Source of the DNA: Asterionellopsis glacialis
Taxonomy: Eukaryota; Bacillariophyta; Plagiogrammaphyceae; Rhaphoneidales; Asterionellopsidaceae
Direction: 5' to 3'
NCBI GenBank assembly: GCA_014885115.2
Contig: WKLE02003412.1
Coordinates: forward strand, 1-15,605
Length of the DNA stretch: 15,605 bases
A program made the translations under genes and the position numbers. The notes under the pieces are model-generated. The model ran no database searches. It had not been told where the DNA came from and worked only from the letters and a program-made list of their open reading frames with translations. Below, in pieces: positions 1-8,177 of the stretch; positions within the stretch are counted from its first letter, which is position 1, and every line of letters starts with the position of its first letter.

Positions 1-357
1 CTCTACTCAATTTTCTACATTAAATTAACTACCAATATCTCTGGTGATGCATCACCGGAAAATTCTCGTGTGACCAGGAATTAAGATGCCCTTTTCTATT
101 ATCCTTAATTAGCAACTTTTTAACATTTCTACATATGGTTTGTCATGATGACGTCAAATATGGATTTGGCACAAATCTCTATGTGTCCCAGGTAAACGAT
201 ATAGAAACAAAATCCATCCCCTCAACTGTACGTAATATTGTACACGCAATGTCATATAATGCTGGGGGGTGCACTCTCAAGTACCTAATCTGAAATCAAC
301 GAAAACAAAGAAATAATAAGTTCGTTGCCATCTTAAATCAACAGCAAACTATCGACC
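1..357. other. Upstream non-coding region of the R1 zinc-finger gene
   Basis: No credible ORF is seen on either strand. The stretch is AT-rich and ends at the start codon at 358, so it probably holds the promoter and 5' UTR of the plus-strand gene. Its one recognisable element is a CRE-type palindrome at 149-156, listed separately. I see no convincing end of an upstream neighbour. Confidence 0.6.
149..156. promoter_or_regulatory. CRE-like palindrome TGACGTCA
   Basis: A perfect 8-bp bZIP target (TGACGTCA) lies about 200 bp before the start codon at 358. TGACGT-core elements are known CO2/cAMP-responsive sites in diatom promoters, where bZIP factors bind them. Function here is inferred from sequence and position only; one 8-mer could occur by chance. 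Confidence 0.35.
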
Positions 358-1526
358 ATGGCGGATGATCCTTCCTCTACATCTGCTAACAACAATGGGT
401 CTCCAGTTAGTGGGGACATCACCGGTCTTCCTTTGTCTACTGTCCGATCATTGCTTCGTGGAAGATGTATTGTAGTCGAGGGTGGTCAACTTACAGCTGA
501 GGCCCGAGAACCTGACCGAAAGAGACGATTGCACGAACAGTTACGATGTGCGCGTCGATTGAGGGCCGTGATGGAAAGTGCTGCTAATCGTGCAGAACGT
601 TCTGGGAGTGAAATTAAGGTCAAACACATTATGATATCGAACGCTCCACATATGGAAGAATTAGTTAGTCTGACGGAGGCTGTGCGGGGTGGCTACACAC
701 TTGATTCATATAGAGAAGAAAACGCAGCACGGCAACAAGAACAAGTAGAGAGTAAGCGAGCAAAAGAGGGATCCGCAAATGTCCATGCGCACTTAAAATC
801 AATGGCAGAAGAATCGCATGGTGTCATTCCTAAAAAATATTCTCCACGAAAAAAAAAAAACATCAAAAGGTCTCAGAAAAGTTCACCAACAAAGTCACTT
901 GACAGAAGTGATAGGAATTCACCGTTGAAGCCACATGAACCATCATCTGTGGAGGTACTTCCAGTAAGAAATGATTCGAATTCCTATCTGTCATCAACGA
1001 AAAAGCAAAAGACTGGAAAGTCCGGGACATTTCGGAGGTGTCATTATTGCAAGGAAACCAAAGAAAACTTCCGACTATGTCATTTTTGGTTTGTGAACGG
1101 TACCAAGTGTGGGAAGACGTTTTGTAATTACTGCCTGGTTCAGCATTTCAATGCTCCTTCAATCGTTGGTCCGGATGGTAAAAGATGGAATCGAAACGAT
1201 ACAGATTGGCAGTAAGTCACTTGTGTTTTCGTTTTGCTAGGTATATACTATTGTTGTTCTTTCTCGATTTTTTTGGCTTGTTGCAGATTTACTTCCATAT
1301 GGATTTGATTACAGTACTGTTCAAATTCAAGATTTGTCTTAAATTTATATTTTGGTTTTTGGGTTTCGTGCCATACTTGTACAGTTGTCCTTCGTGCCTT
1401 CAGAAGTGTGATTGTTCTTCCTGTAAGAAAAAGCAAAGCAAGGAGACAAGAAAAGTTGTTGATTCCACCGTGGGAGAGCGGAAATCCAATCGCCCTACAG
1501 CTAGGACATTTTACTCGGCGTTTTGA
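358..1526 (+). CDS. zf-4CXXC_R1 (CDCA7-like) zinc-finger protein, two exons
   Basis: Exons 358-1211 and 1385-1526 give 331 aa. The C-terminus is a zf-4CXXC_R1 domain, the family of CDCA7 and MAOA repressor R1, with 11 cysteines: C228 and C231 (CHYC), C241, C251, C256, C259, then W284-H285 leading into C286, C289, C293, C295 and C298 (CPSC, CDC, SSC). In vertebrates and plants such proteins act in the nucleus; CDCA7 recruits the remodeller HELLS to nucleosomes and supports DNA methylation. The middle (residues 155-220) is basic and holds three S-P-x-K sites at S162, S176 and S188, the consensus for cyclin-dependent kinases. A basic alpha-helical stretch covers about 50-85. The start at 358 has a good context (ACC before ATGG). 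The splice is fixed by domain continuity: it joins DTDW to HCPSC, rebuilding the W-x-C-P-x-C pattern. Residues that in CDCA7 are the ICF-syndrome arginines are not conserved (CHYCK; CLVQH), so it may be an R1-family relative and not a CDCA7 orthologue. Confidence 0.88.
1212..1384 (+). other. Intron of the R1 zinc-finger gene
   Basis: The donor is GTAAGT and the acceptor is ACAG; length 173 nt, phase 2. Reading through meets a stop at 1213-1215. The joined exons restore the last CXXC pairs of the zinc finger. The other nearby acceptor, ending at 1286, would put the downstream reading out of frame. Confidence 0.85.
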
Positions 1527-1633
1527 AATAATGATCTATGGCATTGATTGTTTAGTCAGTCTAGTTCCTTTTACAAATGCAAAAGAAGTGGCAAGGCATA
1601 AAACTAATTGGTGATTAGGACTAGTCTTCTCGT

Positions 1634-1650
1634 ACAGTACGTGGTACTGT
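1634..1650. repeat. 7-bp perfect inverted repeat with 3-nt loop
   Basis: ACAGTAC and GTACTGT are separated by GTG. It lies about 110 bp past the zinc-finger stop codon and could form a hairpin in the 3' UTR. No function is evident. Confidence 0.4.
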
Positions 1651-1870
1651 GGATCTAAATTTTGCTCTCGCTAGTCACCATACCTGCTTGTTAAAACCAT
1701 GGATCACTTGAGGACAAATACAGCTACCAAGTTTACTGTATGAAGATGTCTGTGCACCGTCTGTCTGAAAAAATTGTTGCGGGCCTCGCTGTACTTGAAA
1801 CTTGATAAGTGGTGTCTCTTTTTGGTGGGCGAACACTTAGCGTCAGAAGCTAGTTTTTTAATGTGCCTGG

Positions 1871-1888
1871 TATAATACTAGTATTATA
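1871..1888. repeat. 18-bp perfect palindrome
   Basis: TATAATACTAGTATTATA reads the same on both strands. It is AT-rich and could be a dimeric factor site or simply cruciform-prone DNA; its role is unknown. Confidence 0.45.
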
Positions 1889-2124
1889 ATATTAATACAT
1901 GATGATTGTCTGTGCACCGCATTCAACCCCATTTCCCTCTTCCCGGTATGATCGTAAATAATAAGAACTAGATGGTTTTTGGGGGGCTTCATTACAAAAA
2001 ACCGAAATATCTCGTGGCTTCGTAGTCTTCTGATGATGACTCATTTGACACGCAAAGACAGAAGATCCCCAGAGGATATTTTCTGTACTCCCAGTACCAG
2101 TAGGACTTCGACTTGGATAGACTA

Positions 2125-2168
2125 CAGGTACCTCTCTAGACTACAGGTAGTTTCTAGAGAAGTACCTG
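2125..2168. repeat. Hairpin with 16-bp arms (15/16 paired)
   Basis: The left arm 2125-2140 and right arm 2153-2168 are complementary at 15 of 16 positions. The 12-nt spacer contains CTACAGGTAG, itself a short inverted repeat. The 10-mer GACTACAGGTA-type sequence before the left arm is repeated in the spacer (starts 2120 and 2139), and pairing may extend into the flanking CTAC/GTAG. It lies about 740 bp upstream of the kinase start. It could be a foldback remnant or a structured regulatory site; no coding sense is seen. Confidence 0.5.
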
Positions 2169-2429
2169 GTAGCTACCCGGGTCCAGCCAATAAGATGATT
2201 CGGTACCATTACAGTCTCTACCAAGTATCTTTTGAGTTCGTACGTCGAGCCTCCGAAAAAGATCGTATCTGTGTGTCCCTGGATCCTTGTAACACATCCA
2301 CATACTGTAAACTGGTAGCGAACCATCCGCGTATGAATGAGTGACCCAGATACTGTGTGTGTTTGCGTGCTTTGCTTTGCTTTTTCTGCATCTGTGTGGT
2401 TGCTGCTGACAGCATCAACCTTATTTGAG

Positions 2430-2460
2430 TTACTCTTACTCTTACTCTCTCTCTCTCTTC
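2430..2460. repeat. (TTACTC)3 followed by a TC-rich tract
   Basis: Three exact TTACTC units at 2430-2447 run into a CT dinucleotide tract up to 2460. This is a simple-sequence pyrimidine tract about 450 bp before the kinase start codon. Such tracts occur in promoters and mutate by slippage; no specific role is claimed. Confidence 0.6.
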
Positions 2461-2690
2461 TATCAAGCGGTCTTGGATTTCGAAGCTGAGAAGAGAGAAA
2501 AATAACAAAAACACAAATCAATTCAAGTCCAGGTGCACAAACGCATGTAAGAAGCCCTAAGAAAAAAGAGGCATTCCATCTTCTTATTGGTTGGAAGGAC
2601 TTTCACTTCATGCATTGTATGGGAAAAGAAAATCATACAAACTTCTTGTCATTTTCTCTAGAGAGTTACTCGTATCGATTAAGGTAGACT

Positions 2691-2704
2691 AGAGAATATT
2701 CTCT
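2691..2704. promoter_or_regulatory. 14-bp palindrome with heat-shock-element-like half sites
   Basis: AGAGAATATTCTCT is a perfect palindrome about 200 bp before the kinase start. Its core GAATATTC fits two inverted nGAAn units of a heat-shock element. A functional element usually needs three units and only two are seen. Diatoms have large HSF families, so the site is plausible but unproven. Confidence 0.25.
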
Positions 2705-2903
2705 CATCTTTTTCCCTTTTCTCAGTGGATCGTAGATAGAAAACCGCGATAGCTACTGATTTCATAGTATCGCCAAAGACAGAGGAGGTTGCAGAAAATA
2801 GGAAAGAAAAGATACTTCGTAGCTGATACGCGGCATATTTTATTTCACTTTTTTTCACATCTAAATTATTGCTAAAACCTAATCTGCGCGAATTACAAAC
2901 ACT

Positions 2904-5610
2904 ATGTCTGAACCAATACGACAAGAACAAAATGAAAATGAGACAAAGAATGAGAACATAACAATAGGAAACAATACAGATACAAATACTGGTGGTATTC
3001 TGGCAGCCAATAAAAAAGAGATTAACAATGAGAATGACGGTTCATCTTCACCTCCAATGAAACGTTTAAAGTCAACAGAAACAGCAATGAAAGCGGATAC
3101 AATGACGACGACGGAAATAACCACTGATAGAACTTATAATAAAGACGTTGATACAAGTTCATTGACACCAGCATCCTTACCACCAGACTCACAGGCTAGC
3201 GATGAAAAAAATCGCGACCATCAGTATAGCGATGATAACGATGACGAGGAACACGATGAAGACGATCAGAACGACGAAAGCAACAATGATGATGATTATG
3301 ATGACACAACATCTGCTGGATCAAATCCTAGTACAGAGGGATCCCATTCACCTATACTACCACCACCTGCACCACCTTCAACACCTGCAAGTATTGGTCC
3401 TGCATCAGTAATATCTGCAGCGGCTATACAACACTTTCAAGAAATCGCTACACCTCGACCAGGAGGACGAAATTCGAATAATAGTAATTATAATGAGCAA
3501 GACGAGGTTGTGTTTCCCGTTGTTCCGTACATGGACGGGATTATGGAAAATGAATCTGCACTTGTCCAGCAGCAGCAAAAACAGCAGCAACAACAACAAA
3601 AGCAGAAACAACAGCAACCGAAGCAATCTAAGCAGTCTACAGCCGCGACTCCTCAACCATCGCAAGCAGCAGCAGCAGCAGCAGCTGATATTGCGACACC
3701 GGCACCAACCCGAAAAGCAGGAAATCAATCTACCGCAACAACAACGAAAAAATCAGGTCCTGGCATACAAGAAGATTTTTCAGAATGGGCCGTAGGTGAT
3801 CGATATGAAATGATGCGCATTCTTGGTAGAGGTTCGTATGGGGAGGTTGCACAAGCACGTGATTTATGGGCTGCAAAAAGGAACGCATCAAACAACAACA
3901 ATAACGACGCCGACGCCGAAATGACCACAGCGAATGACTTTGTTGCAATTAAACGTATTACATCAGCATTTGAACAAGAAGTTGATGCTATAAGATTATA
4001 CCGAGAGATACATATTCTAAGACGAATGAGAGGCAATGAATGTATTATCCAATTATTAGATGTTGTACAACCACCATCCGATGACCTTGATGATTTCCAT
4101 GATTTATATCTTGTCTTTGAATGTAAGAACTGAACAGCACATGGGAGGATCATTTACTCTTCTTCAAAAACTGAACACTAACACGATTCGGACTTTTTTC
4201 TCTGCTAATCTTGCTTTCTGGAAATAGATGTGGATACAGATCTCTATAAATTGATCATGTCACCACAATATTTAACAACAGAACATATTCAGGTACTTTC
4301 CATGTGATACATATTAAGAAAAACATTGATGATTTGGAGATTTTCTTTATCTCACATGTTTCTATATCCATACATTCTTCTCTCTCTTCTTATTAATACT
4401 TAACCAAAAAGACATTTTTGTATCAAATGTTGGCCGGACTAAAATTTATTCATTCATCATCCGTCATTCATAGAGACTTGGTAAGAAATTTGTATATGAG
4501 CACAACACATGTTCTTGGGTCTTACGGGTGGTCTCATGTCTACTGAACGAATATATGCATTGTATGCATCGAAAACCAATCTAACACGATATTCTTTGCA
4601 TCGTGATTGTTTGTATGGATCAACTCATTCCATATGCTTCATTTAACAGAAACCAGCAAACATTTTGTTGAACGAAGATTGCTCTTTAAAAGTAAGTGCT
4701 TCCATGGAAAATTGTAACCGTTCCCTTGTATATCATCTCACCTTTTAATCTTCAAACATGCACGTATTGCCTTTCTTTCTTGTACACTTTTACAATTCCT
4801 GTTTGATGTGTTGATGTTTTATTAAAAAAGATTTGTGACTTTGGCCTGGCGAGAATCGTAGATTCTTCTACTATGGTGTCATCAGCAACTGTAGGGGACG
4901 ACGATGTGAAAGGTGGAGCAGCAGCAGGTCTTAACTTACCCTCTCCACCCCCTCCTGGCCGATTGACAAGGCAATTGACGAAGCATGTTGTGACACGATG
5001 GTATCGCGCACCAGAACTTATTTTAATTCAACCCTATACATCAGCTGTTGATATTTGGAGTTTAGGTTGTATCATGGCAGAATTACTAAGTATGCAAGAG
5101 GGGAGCGTTCCTGGTTACCAAGACCGTGTTCCCTTGTTTCCCGGTGGGTCATGTTATCCACTTTCCGGTGAGGGTGCGTCTATCCGTAAGGACGAACGTT
5201 TAGATCAATTGAGTGTTATATTTGGTGTGATCGGGACACCGGTACCTGAAGATATTGCCTCTATTGGAAATGCTAATCAATACATTAAGAATCTTGATAT
5301 AGAAAAGGGTAAATCCTTCGAATCTCTCTACCCCGCCGCAGACCCAGCAGCAATTGATCTATTAAAAAAGATGCTCAAATTCAATCCTAATCAACGCTGT
5401 ACTGCAGACGAAGCCTTAGAACATGATTTTTTCAAGGGTGTACGACGAAAGGAAATGGAAAAAAGTGCTATTGCACCTTTGGTCGGTCCGGAATTTTTAG
5501 AAACAGCCCGCGTTGATCTGCAAACGCTAAAAAGAAAAACATACGAAGAAGTCTTATGGTACCGTCGGGAAGGAAGTATACTGGCACCAAGATCTGAAAA
5601 ATTAAATTAA
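2904..5610 (+). CDS. Atypical MAP kinase (CMGC Ser/Thr kinase) with a TKH activation motif, five exons
   Basis: Exons 2904-4122, 4228-4292, 4412-4480, 4650-4691 and 4831-5610 give 724 aa. Residues 1-290 are low complexity: N/T/E-rich, an acidic D/E run (about 100-135), proline stretches, poly-Q (222-239) and poly-A (255-261), with a possible NLS (PPMKRLK, 50-56). The kinase domain spans about 301-666. It has GRGSYGEV (308-315), catalytic K350 in VAIK, helix-C E368, HRDLKPAN with D450, DFG with D468, APE (526-528) and the CMGC signature TRWYRAPEL, so it should be active. The substrates are Ser/Thr proteins. The MAPK phospho-loop TXY is replaced by T515-K516-H517. The loop also carries a G/P-rich insert of roughly 28 residues, and a second insert (about 325-343) lies before VAIK. 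TXH in place of TXY, together with the LFPG-SC-PLS segment (567-576), resembles Plasmodium Pfmap-2-type kinases (known for TSH). A classical tyrosine-phosphorylating MAPKK could not dually activate this loop. Splice sites follow from unbroken kinase motifs. Confidence 0.93.
3567..3620 (+). repeat. CAG/CAA-rich poly-glutamine tract within the kinase N-terminus
   Basis: Codons 222-239 are nearly all CAG or CAA with a few lysine, and one proline, interruptions. The mixed codons suggest selection for glutamine or an old expansion, not a pure recent slippage event. A short GCA/GCT poly-alanine run follows at 3666-3686. Confidence 0.8.
4123..4227 (+). other. Kinase intron 1
   Basis: GTAAGA donor, ATAG acceptor, 105 nt, phase 1. 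Splicing joins LVFE to YVDTDLYKL, a standard MAPK hinge region. Confidence 0.92.
4293..4411 (+). other. Kinase intron 2
   Basis: GTACTT donor, AAAG acceptor, 119 nt, phase 0. It joins TTEHIQ to TFLYQMLAGLKFIH, the MAPK helix-E region. Confidence 0.9.
4481..4649 (+). other. Kinase intron 3
   Basis: GTAAGA donor, ACAG acceptor, 169 nt, phase 0. It splits the catalytic loop between HRDL and KPAN. Confidence 0.93.
4692..4830 (+). other. Kinase intron 4
   Basis: GTAAGT donor, AAAG acceptor, 139 nt, phase 0. It joins NEDCSLK to ICDFGLAR, leaving exon 4 only 42 nt long. Confidence 0.93.
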
Positions 5611-6456
5611 AAGTAAAAAACATGATTTTAAAATCAAGAGTACTTCTGTTAAAAATAAAAAATCTAGAAGAAAGAAAGCATGGAGTTTTGTCACTCCCTC
5701 GTAAACAAAAAGATTAAGGTTTATTTCGTTTTCCATGCTCCATCCCGACCCTGCCTGCAAAGCAAAAATTTGAAACGTACGGACGTTGGGCCCATACGTA
5801 CTGCTTCTGGACACTTCTTCTAGAAATTCCCAGAAAAAATATGGCGCGCCACAATTTCGCTATGAGGAGTGACCGGTGATATACACGAACCACATACAGT
5901 CAGTAGGTACTGTATGTAAAAATTTGGTTCCGACGACACATGATACAAACCAAATGGGTGCTGTAGATACAATCAGTGCAGGCGAACGGGTGGGATATTT
6001 GCTAGATCCATACTATTCGAAAATGAATAATTTTTGAATAAAAATTTCAAATTAAGGAAAAAAATTATATCGGCGATATTTTACATGGTTGGCTCGCAAC
6101 CATAAGTAATACAGCATTCAGATTTTGTGTGTGTTCTGAATCCGTCATTTGTTTCAAAATCGGCACACTGTTCTGTCTTCGAAACGTACATTAGTACCAC
6201 ATATATCTCTAGAAATCGCAACCTCTTTTTTTCTTCTATCGTGGTTAGAGGCTCTATCCATCGACATTAGTGGTGTAGCAAAACCGTGGAGGTGTAAATC
6301 TTATACCTCAGAAGCCACAACTCCGTCTCTCCTTGCTCAAACATCAGAGGAGAAAGACTTTATTGCTTGCTTTGGTCTTCGATACTCGAAATCACGAAGC
6401 GAAACAAACAAACATTTCCACAACAAAGCATTAGATAGACAAACAATCAACTCAAT
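5611..6456. other. Intergenic region between kinase and SGNH-like genes
   Basis: About 850 bp holding the kinase 3' region and the promoter and 5' UTR of the next gene. It contains a 14-bp palindrome TGATTTTAAAATCA at 5623-5636, just past the kinase stop, and a 9-bp inverted repeat at 5892-5917. A 103-codon ORF (6149-6460) ends across the next start codon, but it looks like 5' UTR and matches no family I know. Confidence 0.55.
5892..5917. repeat. 9-bp perfect inverted repeat, 8-nt loop
   Basis: ACATACAGT (5892-5900) and ACTGTATGT (5909-5917) are exact complements. The repeat sits midway between the two genes, and it is unclear whether it belongs to a transcript or a promoter. Confidence 0.4.
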
Positions 6457-7842
6457 ATGAAAGAAAAACTCCAAAATGCTGGGGCAGCTGTTAAAGCTCG
6501 ATTACAAAATTCGTGGAGAACTATTGCAACTTTTTATGCTGGGTTAAGTACCAAGGCATCATGGTCTATTGTGGCTGGATCAGCTTTGGTTGTGTTTGCA
6601 TTACCCTTTGTATTACCAGATTTGGGTGGAATTAGTGATGTCAAGGTTGCATTTTTAGGAAATGCTATATTGGCAAGTAATGATTTACCAAGATTCATGG
6701 AAGCTTTGGGACAACATTCTCACATTCAACAGGATTCCTGTTTACATGGGAGTGCCTCCATTACATCTATTTTTACGACTGGGAATGGAATGTACGGCAA
6801 ATGGACGACAGCCACAGCTCAAACGTTGGAAGAAAACTACTGGGGTGCTGAATATGATTATGGATCATGTACACCCACACAAATGCTGTATGGGTATGAT
6901 GCAGATTTATCAGCTTACAATCAAGATGGAACTTATTACGACGACGGGCGTAATCCATGTTTCCAGGTGCGTTGTTGTTTTGCAGTATTCTAGTAACTTT
7001 TTTCTTTGGCGTGATGTGAAAATGATGCAAAAATGCAGTAACCATAGTGTAAAGGTTGCTGTATGTCAAGGAGAACTTTGTTTACAACAGTCTAGTCACA
7101 AAAATAATACTCACATCTAGTCCGTATGCTTCTTTTTTAACAGGATACGGATGGTACAATGTATTTAAATTATTTGAATGATATGATTGGAGTTCGTGGT
7201 GATTTTGATTATCTTGTCATTGCAGATCAAACCAAACGTATAGCTATACCTCAAAGTCGTAATCAATCTATGGAAACATTAAAAACTGTGGTATTACCCA
7301 TGTTACTAGAAACGAATGTAACACCCATTATCATGGAAACACATTCCTTTTGGTCAGCCTATACCAACATGACAAATTTAGATGATGTTCCTACATTCCA
7401 ATCTATGATTCATGCAGGATGTCAAGACTATGCTGATGTATTGAAGGAAGGATTACCACGTTCTCAGAAACCAAAGATTGCTCCAGTTGGATTAGCCTTC
7501 TTAACTATATGGGAAGAGGATGAAGATATGTGGTTTAAATTATTTCAAAACGACGATATACATACTAGTATTTGGGGTTCCTATCTCTATGGGTTAGTCT
7601 TGTATGCAACGATATATCATAAAATGCCACCAAGATCTGTGGCAATCCCCTCCAATATGGCAGATTTATGGTCGAAGGCGAGACGGTTAGATGATGCTGC
7701 TCAAGATGATACCATTGAATACCCAGATAAGGATGACGCTATATACCTTTATCGAATTGCGGACCGTGTAGCCAAGAAAGGGTATATCCCCAAAACTTTA
7801 ATTAAGAACTATCAACCAGAAGAAGATTGGTTGTATGGATAA
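6457..7842 (+). CDS. Membrane-anchored SGNH-hydrolase-like protein, possible pseudoenzyme, two exons
   Basis: Exons 6457-6966 and 7144-7842 give 402 aa. A short basic N-terminus and one hydrophobic segment (about 36-55) suggest a signal anchor, placing the rest in the secretory lumen or outside the cell. The main domain begins with VAFLGNAIL (64-72), which sits where SGNH hydrolases carry the block I nucleophile (GDS or GNS). DFDYLVIADQT (189-199) fits block III, and DDIH (307-310) fits the block V D-x-x-H catalytic pair, followed by a glycine-containing helix (IWGSYLYG) typical of the fold. The nucleophile position holds A70 and the block III asparagine position holds A197. If this alignment is right, only the D/H pair remains and hydrolysis by the usual mechanism is unlikely; binding or a different chemistry is possible. 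The family assignment rests on motif order, and the substrate is unknown. The start is the first ATG giving the anchor. The tail (about 340-402) is charged and unassigned. The downstream neighbour is convergent. Confidence 0.85.
6967..7143 (+). other. Intron of the SGNH-like gene
   Basis: GTGCGT donor (less common than GTAAGT), T-rich then ACAG acceptor, 177 nt, phase 0. Read-through reaches a stop codon at 6991-6993. Splicing joins NPCFQ to DTDGTMYLNYL. Confidence 0.87.
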
Positions 7843-8177
7843 ATGTATTTTGTATCTGGAAGACGAATGCAACTCTGACGACTTCTTTAGGTGCAACCAA
7901 GGGAGATGTTTGGATGGTGCACATGTATGGAGGATAGTACATGTAGGTATGGTAAACGTTGGGGTTTTGGGAAAGAAGAAGGAAAAAAATAATAAAAATG
8001 TGTATTTGTGGATTGTGCGTATTTGAATATTTTACATTTATTAAATCCTCTAGTGATTTAGGTTTACACTACTCCTCTTCTCTTCGTCATTATGCTAGGT
8101 TTCGTCTAAAAGAGGTTTGTCCATTCTCTGCATCTTGTACTGGACTTGGTACACAAGTATTATGATTCTGACGACTG
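7843..8177. other. Shared 3' region of two convergent genes
   Basis: The 335 bp between the stop codons of the plus-strand SGNH-like gene and the minus-strand propeller gene must carry both polyadenylation regions. An A-rich run (7979-8000) and TTTATT-type stretches are present, but I cannot point to a definite poly(A) signal. No gene is seen. Confidence 0.55.

Larger units (their letters stand above)
1527..2903. other. Intergenic region with palindromes and a pyrimidine tract
   Basis: About 1.4 kb without a credible gene. The ORFs of 63-126 codons on both strands have no recognisable domain. It holds the 3' region of the zinc-finger gene and the promoter of the kinase gene. Structured sites are listed separately: 1634-1650, 1871-1888, 2125-2168, 2430-2460 and 2691-2704. 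A 13-nt repeat (TGTCTGTGCACCG) occurs at 1747-1759 and 1907-1919. Confidence 0.6.

Noticed and set aside
1979..2521. ORFs of 98-126 codons on both strands in the 1.4-kb intergenic region
   Set aside because: Overlapping readings on opposite strands with no domain; they run through hairpins and a CT microsatellite, which gives artificial open frames.
3405..3728. Minus-strand cysteine- and leucine-rich ORF opposite the kinase N-terminus
   Set aside because: It is the complement of CAG/CAA and GCA repeats, which automatically gives C/L/R-rich open frames.
6149..6460. 103-codon plus-strand ORF ending in an ATGA overlap with the SGNH-like gene
   Set aside because: It lies in what should be the 5' UTR, has no recognisable domain or coherent composition, and translational coupling of this kind is not expected for a nuclear gene.
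7835..8165. Plus-strand ORFs of 63 and 68 codons between the convergent genes
   Set aside because: One overlaps the end of the SGNH-like gene, and both cover A-rich 3' UTR sequence; no domain is recognisable.
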